Source: a virus. Taken from it: DNA of 39,366 bases. The notes below the pieces were generated by a model. The model had not been told where the DNA came from. It saw nothing but the letters and a program-made list of their open reading frames with translations, and searched no databases. The stretch covers positions 1-39,366 of the IMG/VR virus record IMGVR_UViG_3300022868_000005; one strand, given 5' to 3'. Below are positions 5,752-11,291 of the stretch, in pieces (positions within the stretch are counted from its first letter, which is position 1; each line of letters opens with the position of its first letter). Both the position numbers and the translations under genes were made by a program.

Positions 5752-5819
5752 CGCATAACTAATGTTCATGCGAACAATTTGTAATAAAACAAATTAATCG
5801 CATAACATCATGTGTTATG
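5752..5819 (+). promoter_or_regulatory. Structured leader element, copy B
   Basis: Hairpin 1: CGCATAAC (5752-5759) pairs with GTTCATGCG (5764-5772), 8 bp with a bulged C and loop TAAT, followed by AAC as in copy A. Hairpin 2: AATTTG (5776-5781) pairs with CAAATT (5790-5795); this sequence is unrelated to hairpin 2 of copy A but takes the same place. Hairpin 3: CGCATAAC (5799-5806) pairs through CATAAC with GTTATG (5814-5819). Then comes a leader and SD (AGAGGT) for the 5842 gene. Conserved order with changed stem sequences points to a selected structure. Confidence 0.6.
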
Positions 5820-5841
5820 AAAACTAAAAACAGAGGTAAAG

Positions 5842-6099
5842 ATGGGAAAAAAATCAACATTACAATTAATTGAAGATGTAACTAAATATGCTAATAAAGG
5901 TATTTTTTCAAATAAGGAAATAACTGAGACTCTAAATCATGATAGGGGTGCGATAAGACGAATACTTAAAATATTAATAAGAAATAATTGGTTAAAAGAA
6001 GAAAAAATAGGTGCAAGTATTATTTATGTTAGAAACTTTTTTACAAGACAAAGTTATTTAGATAATATGATTAAATTAGAAATTATAAATAGAAAATAA
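5842..6099 (+). CDS. Winged-helix DNA-binding protein (85 aa)
   Basis: Winged-helix pattern: STLQLIEDVTKYANKG (helix 1), FSNKEITETLNHD (helix 2), RGAIRRILKILIRNNW (recognition helix) and LKEEKIGASIIYVRN (wing). The tail TRQSYLDNMIKLEIINRK may dimerise. SD AGAGGT at 8 bases. It follows leader copy B. Probably a transcriptional regulator; the target is unknown, but the inverted CGCATAAC arms around it could be DNA operators instead of RNA hairpins. Confidence 0.6.
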   Translation: MGKKSTLQLIEDVTKYANKGIFSNKEITETLNHDRGAIRRILKILIRNNWLKEEKIGASIIYVRNFFTRQSYLDNMIKLEIINRK

Positions 6100-6113
6100 A
6101 AAATATTGTGTAA

Positions 6114-6143
6114 TTATGAGAACTAAAATAAAGGTAAAATAAG
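6114..6143 (+). promoter_or_regulatory. Repeated short leader TTATGAGAACTAAAA
   Basis: TTATGAGAACTAAAATAAGG-like leaders occur at 6114-6134 and 6295-6315, with a closely related TTATGAAAACTAAAA at 5815-5829, each directly upstream of a gene start. Each also contains a tiny ATG frame (MRTKIKVK, MRTKNKELIK) that ends at or near the next gene. They appear to be duplicated 5' leaders; a translational role is possible. Confidence 0.4.
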
Positions 6144-6293
6144 ATGAATCATAAAAAAGTTAAAGGTTTTATTAACGTGGATATAACCATAATCAATAAG
6201 GATGGAGACGAATTAATAGTTGTAGAGATTAGATTACTAGGATTCTTGATAAAAAGAAAAACACAACACTTTATTACGGCGATAATAGGATGA
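6144..6293 (+). CDS. Small hypothetical protein (49 aa)
   Basis: MNHKKVKGFINVDITIINKD, then GDELIVVEIRLLGFLIKRKT: three predicted strands, probably a small beta-sheet protein. Weak SD (AAAGGT) within the repeated leader. No family is recognised. Confidence 0.45.
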   Translation: MNHKKVKGFINVDITIINKDGDELIVVEIRLLGFLIKRKTQHFITAIIG

Positions 6294-6355
6294 ATTATGA
6301 GAACTAAAAATAAGGAGTTGATAAAATGAATAGACACAGATAAGGAGGAAGAAGA

Positions 6356-7309
6356 ATGATTAATGAAATAAAAATTGAATTAACTGAAAAAAGTAAAATT
6401 GATACTTATGGAATTACTAAACTATTTCAAATAAGGGCTAAAGTAGATATTAAAAACAAGTTTGGACTTATACCAAAAGGAACTATTGGTGGATGGGTAG
6501 AATCATTAAAACTAAAAAATGGTGATGCTAGAGTTTCTGGTAATGCTTGGGTTTATGGTGATGCTATGGTTTATGGTGATGCTTGGGTTTCTGGTGATGC
6601 TATAGTTTATGGTGATGCTATGGTTTATGGTGATGCTAGAGTTTCTGGTAATGCTATAGTTTATGGTAATGCTAGAGTTTCTGGTGATGCTTGGGTTTAT
6701 GGTGATGCTATGGTTTATGGTGATGCTTGGGTTTATGGTGATGCTATAGTTTATGGTGATGCTAGAGTTTATGGTGATGCTAGAGTTTCTGGTAATGCTT
6801 GGGTTTATGGTGATGCTAGAGTTTCTGGTGATGCTAGAGTTTATGGTAATGCTATAGTTTATGGTGATGCTTGGGTTTATGGTGATGCTTGGGTTTATGG
6901 TGATGCTAGAGTTTATGGTAATGCTTGGGTTTATGGTGATGCTATGGTTTATGGTGATGCTAGAGTTTATGGTGATGCTAGAGTTTCTGGTAATGCTTGG
7001 GTTTATGGTGATGCTATGGTTTATGGTGATGCTAGAGTTTATGGTAATGCTATAGTTTATGGTGATGCTAGAGTTTCTGGTAATGCTATAGTTTATGGTG
7101 ATGCTAGAGTTTATGGTGATGCTAGAGTTTCTGGTAATGCTAGAGTTTATGGTGATGCTAGAGTTTATGGTAATGCTAGAGTTTCTGGTAATGCTAGAGT
7201 TTCTGGAAGAATTAATTTAAAAATATCTTGCAATTTTGAAATATCCAGAATAACTATTGATACAAAAAAAAAGTTACAAAAACTTAAAAGTTTTTTAGAT
7301 AACTTTTAA
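6356..7309 (+). CDS. Hexapeptide-repeat beta-helix protein
   Basis: 317 aa. Residues 1-55 are a cap (SKIDTYGITKLFQIRAKVDI, ending PKGTIGGWVES) of the type that precedes such repeats in phage proteins. Residues 56-283 are 38 exact-register hexapeptides G-[D/N]-A-[R/W/M/I]-V-[Y/S]. The last 34 residues form a charged cap. The six-residue periodicity with small/aliphatic residues at fixed places predicts a parallel beta-helix, as in YdcK-like and hexapeptide-transferase folds. No catalytic residue is visible. A strong AAGGAGGAAG SD is present. It could be a scaffold, DNA-mimic or host-interaction rod; the location among early genes argues against a virion spike. Function unknown. Confidence 0.75.
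   Translation: MINEIKIELTEKSKIDTYGITKLFQIRAKVDIKNKFGLIPKGTIGGWVESLKLKNGDARVSGNAWVYGDAMVYGDAWVSGDAIVYGDAMVYGDARVSGNAIVYGNARVSGDAWVYGDAMVYGDAWVYGDAIVYGDARVYGDARVSGNAWVYGDARVSGDARVYGNAIVYGDAWVYGDAWVYGDARVYGNAWVYGDAMVYGDARVYGDARVSGNAWVYGDAMVYGDARVYGNAIVYGDARVSGNAIVYGDARVYGDARVSGNARVYGDARVYGNARVSGNARVSGRINLKISCNFEISRITIDTKKKLQKLKSFLDNF
6521..7204 (+). repeat. 38 tandem 18-bp coding repeats
   Basis: The unit GGTGATGCTAGAGTTTAT is repeated 38 times without interruption. Variation is confined to GAT/AAT, to one codon that is AGA (18 units), TGG (9), ATA (6) or ATG (5), and to TAT/TCT. I saw no synonymous change in any unit. This implies recent expansion or homogenisation by slippage or recombination. 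Confidence 0.9.
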
Positions 7310-7333
7310 TAATTACATATAGAGGAAAACAAA

Positions 7334-7522
7334 ATGGATATGTATAAAGAAAATGGAAAAAAAGTTGGTTTGTATGATGTTTGTGAATGGTTTGATTATC
7401 ATTATCCATCTGATATTTTTAGAGATTTAGGTCATCCTGTTACAAGAATAACTTTAATGTGTAGAGATATTTTAAGAGAACATAGAAAATTAGGGAAAAG
7501 ACTTAATAAGAAAAAAAACTAA
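7334..7522 (+). CDS. Small hypothetical protein (62 aa)
   Basis: MDMYKENGKKVGLYDVCEWF, then DYHYPSDIFRDLGHPVTRIT and a basic helical tail (REHRKLGKRLNKKKN). A GAGGAAAAC ribosome site precedes it. Probably a small DNA- or RNA-binding helical protein from its charge; no family is recognised. Confidence 0.55.
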   Translation: MDMYKENGKKVGLYDVCEWFDYHYPSDIFRDLGHPVTRITLMCRDILREHRKLGKRLNKKKN

Positions 7523-7531
7523 AGGTGAAAA

Positions 7532-7876
7532 ATGAGGGAAATAAAGTTTAGAGCATGGGCTAAAGGAAAAATGAATTATGGTGACGATTTAGTTATTATT
7601 AAAGAAGATTTATTAAACCCTATAAATTTTATTTTTATGGATAATAGATTTGAGTGGATGCAGTTTACTGGTTTGAAAGACAAAAACGGCGTTGACATTT
7701 ATGAAGGAGACATTATTGAGTATGAAGAAATATTAGAAGATAATACAATATATAATAATCATGATAGAAAAGAAGTTAGATGGATGAGAGGATATTTTTC
7801 CACATTTACTTTAAATTTATCTTATTGGAAAGTTGTTGGTAATATTTATGAAAATCTAAACATGATAAAAGAGTAA
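7532..7876 (+). CDS. YopX-family protein
   Basis: 114 aa. Hallmarks of the phage YopX family (PF09643): N-terminal MREIKFRAWAKGKM, central MQFTGLKDKNGVDIYEGDII, and C-terminal VVGNIYENLNMI. These beta-rich proteins are widespread in phages of Firmicutes; their biochemical role is unknown, and this would be an archaeal-virus member. Length is slightly shorter than usual (about 120-140). It closes the early operon, with the next promoter only 8 bases after its stop. Confidence 0.85.
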   Translation: MREIKFRAWAKGKMNYGDDLVIIKEDLLNPINFIFMDNRFEWMQFTGLKDKNGVDIYEGDIIEYEEILEDNTIYNNHDRKEVRWMRGYFSTFTLNLSYWKVVGNIYENLNMIKE

Positions 7877-7883
7877 AAGGCAG

Positions 7884-7900
7884 AAACATTTAAATATAAG
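7884..7900 (+). promoter_or_regulatory. Archaeal promoter for a leaderless mRNA
   Basis: GAAACATTTAAATATAAG places the TATA box at 7889-7896. The ATG at 7921 lies about 28 bases from the box centre, the usual TATA-to-start distance in archaea, and no SD precedes it. The transcript is therefore expected to begin at or next to the start codon. Confidence 0.65.
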
Positions 7901-7920
7901 TAAAAACACTAAAAACACAA

Positions 7921-8049
7921 ATGACAACAAAAACAACAAAAAGCATAAGAATAGAACTAGATTCAGAAACACATTCAAAATTAAAAAGTGAGAGTTGTTT
8001 AAATAAAATGTTTTTAAAAGATTACATTAAACAAAAACTAAAACAATAA
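7921..8049 (+). CDS. Ribbon-helix-helix protein (42 aa)
   Basis: TTKSIRIELDSETHSKLKSE, then SCLNKMFLKDYIKQKLKQ: one strand (KSIRIEL), helix, turn and second helix, the minimal CopG/Arc-type ribbon-helix-helix. It is the first gene after a leaderless promoter and directly upstream of the terminase genes, so it may control late transcription. The sequence is notably A/C-rich compared with the G/T-rich genes around it. Confidence 0.65.
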   Translation: MTTKTTKSIRIELDSETHSKLKSESCLNKMFLKDYIKQKLKQ

Positions 8050-8064
8050 TATATATAAAAGAAA

Positions 8065-8229
8065 ATGCAAAAAACAACACAAAACGCAATAAACAACCTA
8101 TACTGGCTACAAGGAAAACTAGACAACATAGAAGACAAAGAACTAAACCTTAAACTAAACGAAACAATAACCTTGCTGGAAAAAGAAAATGAAAGTAAAA
8201 CAAATACAGTTTCTAAAAAACTACGTTAA
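8065..8229 (+). CDS. Small helical protein (54 aa)
   Basis: MQKTTQNAINNLYWLQGKLD, then two charged helices ending TVSKKLR. It overlaps the start of the small terminase gene by 41 bases in another frame. ATATATATAAAAG just upstream resembles a TATA box but is too close to serve this start. Probably co-transcribed from 7889. No family is recognised. Confidence 0.5.
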   Translation: MQKTTQNAINNLYWLQGKLDNIEDKELNLKLNETITLLEKENESKTNTVSKKLR

Positions 8230-8593
8230 AAACAATTACAACATTGGAAAAACATGTGATAGTATTAATATTACTAGAAGCACTTATAGGTCTTGGATGG
8301 ATTCTCATGCAGAGTTTAAACAAGCTTTTAACGATTTTAAAGATAGGGTTCTTGATGTGGTTGAAGAAGGACTTTTAGAACATGCTAAAAATGGTAATTT
8401 CAAAGTTCAAATGTTCTTAGCAAAAACTTTAATGAAAAATCGTGGTTATGTTGAAAAACAAGTGATTGAACATGAGGGTCAAGCATTTAATAATGTGACT
8501 TTCGAAATATTAACTTCCGCTAATGAAAATACAATTAAAACCAACGAAGAAACAAAGCCAAGCATGGAAGATAACTCAGAACAAACAGACTGA
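8189..8593 (+). CDS. terS: Terminase small subunit
   Basis: 134 aa. The N-terminus is a helix-turn-helix (QIQFLKNYVKNNYNIGKTCD, then NITRSTYRSWMDSHAEFKQA) as in Terminase_2-type small subunits, followed by helices with KVQMFLAKTLMKNRGYVEKQ that form the oligomer core in the family. The C-terminal tail is acidic (KPSMEDNSEQTD). It recognises viral DNA and hands it to the large subunit. The gene lies immediately before terL and overlaps it by 71 bases. Confidence 0.8.
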   Translation: MKVKQIQFLKNYVKNNYNIGKTCDSINITRSTYRSWMDSHAEFKQAFNDFKDRVLDVVEEGLLEHAKNGNFKVQMFLAKTLMKNRGYVEKQVIEHEGQAFNNVTFEILTSANENTIKTNEETKPSMEDNSEQTD

Positions 8594-9845
8594 CTTTTTA
8601 CTTTTCGGTGGTGGCGCTGGAGGGGGTAAGAGTTGGTTTGGTTGTGAATGGCTTATTGTTATGTGTTTAGCTTATCCTGGAACTAAATGGTTTATGGGTA
8701 GGAATGAGTTAAAACGTTTGATGGCTAGTACTTATGTTACTTTTCAGAAAGTTATGCGTTTTCATAATCTTCCTAAGTCTTGTTATAAGCTTAATGGTCA
8801 GTATAACTATATTGAGTTTGTTAATGGTAGTCGTATTGACTTGTTGGACCTTAAGTATTTGCCTAGTGACCCGTTGTATGAGCGGTTTGGTAGTTTGGAG
8901 TTTACTGGTGGTTTTATTGAAGAGGCTGGTGAGGTTCACTTTGGAGCTTTTGACACGCTTAAATCTCGTATTAATAGGCATTTTAATAAAGAGTTAAACA
9001 TTCATGCTTTTATTTTTTTGAGTTGTAATCCGAAAAAGAATTGGTTGTATACTGTGTTTTATAAGCGTTGGAAAAATAAGACTCTTCCAGATAATTATTG
9101 TTTTATTCAAAGTTTGTATTTTGATAATCCTTATACTGCAAGCAGTTATAAGGCTAGTTTGTCTCAGCTTAGTGACCCGAGCAAAAAGCAGAGGTTGATG
9201 TTTGGTAATTGGGAGTATGATGATGACCCTAATAGCATTTTTGAGTATGATGCCATTATTGACATGTTTAGTAATGAGTTTATTCTTGAATCTGATGAAA
9301 GATATATTAGTTCGGACCTTGCTATGAAGGGGCGTGATAAGTTTGTTGTTAGTAGTTGGAAGGGTTTGGTTTGTGAGTTTCCTATTGTTCAAAGTATTAG
9401 TGATGGTAAGAGTATTGAACAAGCTTTGAAGTTGACTAGTAAGAAGTGTCATGTTCCTAGGAGTCATGTTGTTGCTGATAGTGATGGTATGGGGAACTAT
9501 TTGGAATCGTATATGGAGGGTATTAAAACTTTTCATGGTGGTGGTAAGGCTGTTAACTCTGAGACTTTTGCTAATTTGCGTAGTGAGTGTTATTTTAAGC
9601 TTGCCGAAATGGTTAATCAGAGGCGGATTCGTGTGAAGACTGGTGACCCTGGTGTTAGGGAGCAGATTGTTAATGAGTTGAGTATGATTAAGAGTTTGGA
9701 TATTGATGATACTGAGAAGAAGCAGCGTATTATGAAGAAGGATGATATTAAGGAGAATTTGGCTGGTAGTCCTGATTTTGCTGATACGTTAATGATGCGT
9801 ATGGTGTTTGAGTTGGAGGCTAAGGCTATTATGGGGTTCATATGA
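8523..9845 (+). CDS. terL: Terminase large subunit (ATPase-nuclease)
   Basis: 440 aa DNA-packaging motor. Walker A GGGAGGGKS at residues 29-37, Walker B FIEEA at 131-135 and the coupling motif SCNP at 167-170 make the ATPase half. The RNase H-like nuclease half shows D265 (YISSDLA), D319/D321 (VADSDG) and D418/D421 (SPDFAD). All key residues are present at normal length. The start at 8523 lies inside terS; no later start leaves the Walker A strand intact. It ends in an ATGA overlap with a zinc-ribbon gene. It docks on the portal encoded at 11292. Confidence 0.95.
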   Translation: MKIQLKPTKKQSQAWKITQNKQTDFLLFGGGAGGGKSWFGCEWLIVMCLAYPGTKWFMGRNELKRLMASTYVTFQKVMRFHNLPKSCYKLNGQYNYIEFVNGSRIDLLDLKYLPSDPLYERFGSLEFTGGFIEEAGEVHFGAFDTLKSRINRHFNKELNIHAFIFLSCNPKKNWLYTVFYKRWKNKTLPDNYCFIQSLYFDNPYTASSYKASLSQLSDPSKKQRLMFGNWEYDDDPNSIFEYDAIIDMFSNEFILESDERYISSDLAMKGRDKFVVSSWKGLVCEFPIVQSISDGKSIEQALKLTSKKCHVPRSHVVADSDGMGNYLESYMEGIKTFHGGGKAVNSETFANLRSECYFKLAEMVNQRRIRVKTGDPGVREQIVNELSMIKSLDIDDTEKKQRIMKKDDIKENLAGSPDFADTLMMRMVFELEAKAIMGFI

Positions 9846-9934
9846 AAAAGTATTTTGGTGAGTGTAAAATGTGCAAACAAGAACAAAAAAAGGAGAAAAA
9901 GTACTGCAATTATTGCGGGAAAAAGTTAAGGTGA
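9842..9934 (+). CDS. Tiny zinc-ribbon protein (30 aa)
   Basis: CKMC at residues 8-11 and CNYC at 22-25 with a following GKK form one zinc ribbon, with lysine-rich linkers. Its ATG overlaps the terL stop and its TGA overlaps the GTG of the next gene (GTGA), the same coupling used at 37426. Probably a nucleic-acid or terminase partner; function unknown. Confidence 0.6.
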   Translation: MKKYFGECKMCKQEQKKEKKYCNYCGKKLR

Positions 9935-10161
9935 GCAGGTTCGTAATAGAAACCTTTTTAGAAGAACATGTTTGTCAATGGTTTAGTGGAAAACAATTAA
10001 TAGAAGAATTGAGTTTGAATCCTAAAAATGTTTATAAGGATTTAAGAATTATTGGGCGTTTGGAAGGTTTTGAAACACAAATCTGTGATACGCGTATTGT
10101 TGGTAAAAAGTTTGCTAATTGTTATAAGTTGGTAACTTTTTATAGATACAAAAAAGTATAG
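9931..10161 (+). CDS. Winged-helix-like protein (76 aa)
   Basis: The GTG start at 9931 overlaps the zinc-ribbon stop; the frame is open further upstream but starts inside that gene. SRFVIETFLEEHVCQWFSGK, then QLIEELSLNPKNVYKDLRII (helix-turn-helix) and a wing with CYKLVTFYRYKKV. Probably DNA-binding; it could regulate late genes or assist packaging. Confidence 0.55.
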   Translation: MSRFVIETFLEEHVCQWFSGKQLIEELSLNPKNVYKDLRIIGRLEGFETQICDTRIVGKKFANCYKLVTFYRYKKV

Positions 10162-10175
10162 TGAGGTAAAAACAA

Positions 10176-10616
10176 ATGAGTGAAAAAGATAATAGCACAA
10201 AGAATTATGGAGTTATAGAAAAAGCTGCGGAAGCAATAGACGTTAACATTTTAATGCCTGTACATTCAAGACTCAAAAAAAGGTATAAACAATTAAGAGA
10301 GTTGAGTAGTGCTAAACATACTAAGATTCCTATGGGAACCATTAATGTTTGGAAGACTGAACCGCCTAAAATGTTTGTTTGTGGTCTTAGTGCTACTATG
10401 AGTAATGGTGTTGGCGTTATAAATTACAAGGTTTACAAAAAAGATAAAACTGGTAATAAAGAAATAAACAAACGATACTCTGTGTTTACTAATGACCGTG
10501 GTGAAACAAGAAAAACGTTGGTTGATGCTAATTACGTTTTGGAAAAGATTGTTATTGAAAGAATAGAGTTTAGAAAATCTTTAAAGAAAGAAGAGTTTAA
10601 GGAGAGTGAATTATAA
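10176..10616 (+). CDS. Hypothetical protein (146 aa)
   Basis: SD GTGAGGT. N-terminal helices (VIEKAAEAIDVNILMPVHSR, then LKKRYKQLRELS) precede a beta-rich part with PKMFVCGLSATMSNGVGVIN and a basic C-terminal helix. No family is recognised. It lies in the terminase operon and overlaps the next start (TAATG). Confidence 0.65.
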   Translation: MSEKDNSTKNYGVIEKAAEAIDVNILMPVHSRLKKRYKQLRELSSAKHTKIPMGTINVWKTEPPKMFVCGLSATMSNGVGVINYKVYKKDKTGNKEINKRYSVFTNDRGETRKTLVDANYVLEKIVIERIEFRKSLKKEEFKESEL

Positions 10617-11086
10617 TGAGAAGAGTGTTTAAACAAAAAGGTAACAAGATTGTTATGAAGACTAGTATTGAAGATGAAGAAATGGATAGTAAACAAGTGT
10701 TGCAGGCTGTTAAGGGTTGTAGACAAAATGTTGATAAGCTTGTTAAGGATTTGCAGAATGCTAAGGATAATATTCCTAAGATTGAGCAGAACTTGAAGGA
10801 TTGGAAGGAGGAGTTTGCTAAAATTGTGAAGTTTGAGGAGTGGGCTAATGAGGTTCAGGTGTCTAAGTTGAAGAATATTATTGAAGAAATTGTTGGTGTT
10901 GTTAAAGAAGAGTCTATTAAGGGTTACTTGTTTGATAAGGGTATGAGTGATAAGGATAATGGGATTCAGTTGTTTGCTCAGTTTAGGCAGCGTATTTTTA
11001 CTCATCCTCGGATTGTTTTTGAGATTGAGCAGGATGTTGTTAAAAGGTTTGTTTTTGTTGATAGGTTGTTGGTTAATCCTTTTTAG
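10616..11086 (+). CDS. Coiled-coil protein (156 aa)
   Basis: Residues 15-90 are a long charged helix (KQVLQAVKGCRQNVDKLVKD and onward) with heptad-like hydrophobics, then a second helical part and the C-terminus VKRFVFVDRLLVNPF. Predicted to oligomerise. It is the last protein gene before the tRNAs. No homologue is recognised; a structural or DNA-associated role is possible. Confidence 0.65.
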   Translation: MRRVFKQKGNKIVMKTSIEDEEMDSKQVLQAVKGCRQNVDKLVKDLQNAKDNIPKIEQNLKDWKEEFAKIVKFEEWANEVQVSKLKNIIEEIVGVVKEESIKGYLFDKGMSDKDNGIQLFAQFRQRIFTHPRIVFEIEQDVVKRFVFVDRLLVNPF

Positions 11087-11099
11087 TTTTTTTGTTTTT
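11080..11099 (+). terminator. T-run terminator at the end of the terminase operon
   Basis: Three runs of T (TTTTT, TTTTTTT, TTTTTT), each broken by one or two bases, cover the stop codon of the 10616 gene and end two bases before tRNA-Pro. Archaeal terminators are such T-runs without a hairpin. If it acts fully, the tRNAs need another promoter, and none is visible; partial read-through is likely. Confidence 0.5.
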
Positions 11100-11100
11100 T

Positions 11101-11171
11101 GGGATATTGGTGTAGTGATAGCATCTGGCACTTGGACTGCCAAGACCTCAGTTTGATTCTGAGATGTCCCA
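11101..11171 (+). tRNA. tRNA-Pro (UGG)
   Basis: 71 nt cloverleaf. Acceptor GGGATAT pairs with ATGTCCC (one G-U). Anticodon stem TGGCA/TGCCA with loop CTTGGAC gives anticodon TGG. T-stem CTCAG/CTGAG with loop TTTGATT. Discriminator A. Two oddities: the T-loop has T where C56 is nearly universal, and the D-loop (AGTGATA) lacks the usual GG. It carries no encoded CCA. It would serve CCA/CCN codons in late genes. Confidence 0.75.
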
Positions 11172-11172
11172 T

Positions 11173-11243
11173 GCATTCGTAGTTCAACGGTAGAACGTCA
11201 GCCCTGTAAGCTGAAAATCCCAGTTCAAATCTGGACGTCTGCT
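11173..11243 (+). tRNA. tRNA-Thr (UGU)-like gene, imperfect
   Basis: One base after tRNA-Pro. D-stem GTTC/GAAC with loop AACGGTA, anticodon stem TCAGC/GCTGA with loop CCTGTAA (anticodon TGT by position), T-loop TTCAAAT, discriminator T. Faults: acceptor GCATTCG against CGTCTGC has two mismatches (T-C, T-T), position 33 is C instead of T, and the T-stem has one C-A mismatch. It may be decaying, edited after transcription, or a mimic that serves another purpose. Confidence 0.55.
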
Positions 11244-11250
11244 CTTAATA

Positions 11251-11279
11251 AGGCAACACTTTAAATAATAAGTTAATCA
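11251..11279 (+). promoter_or_regulatory. Late promoter copy 1, upstream of portal
   Basis: A 29-base block beginning AGGCAACACTTTAAATAAT is identical to 26633-26661. The TATA-like TTTAAATAAT (11260-11269) lies about 28 bases before the portal ATG (11292), and no SD is present, so the mRNA is probably leaderless. It sits directly after the tRNA-Thr-like gene. The exact repetition in front of two structural modules suggests a shared late-gene factor. Confidence 0.7.
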
Positions 11280-11291
11280 TTACATTTAAAT

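Noticed and set aside
6521-7204. Regular 18-bp repeats as a CRISPR array
   Set aside because: Units are contiguous without spacers and encode in-frame hexapeptides in one long gene.
8050-8062. ATATATATAAAAG as a promoter for the 8065 gene
   Set aside because: Only about ten bases from the ATG, too close for an archaeal TATA box; could be fortuitous AT-rich sequence.
8994-9536. 180-codon minus-strand frame inside terL
   Set aside because: It is antisense to well-conserved terminase motifs and its composition (Ile/Thr/Asn-rich) is that of a shadow frame.
10532-11176. 214-codon open frame on the minus strand
   Set aside because: It mirrors the coiled-coil gene and the tRNAs, has low-complexity Leu/Asn composition, and no promoter or SD. 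All other genes are on the plus strand.
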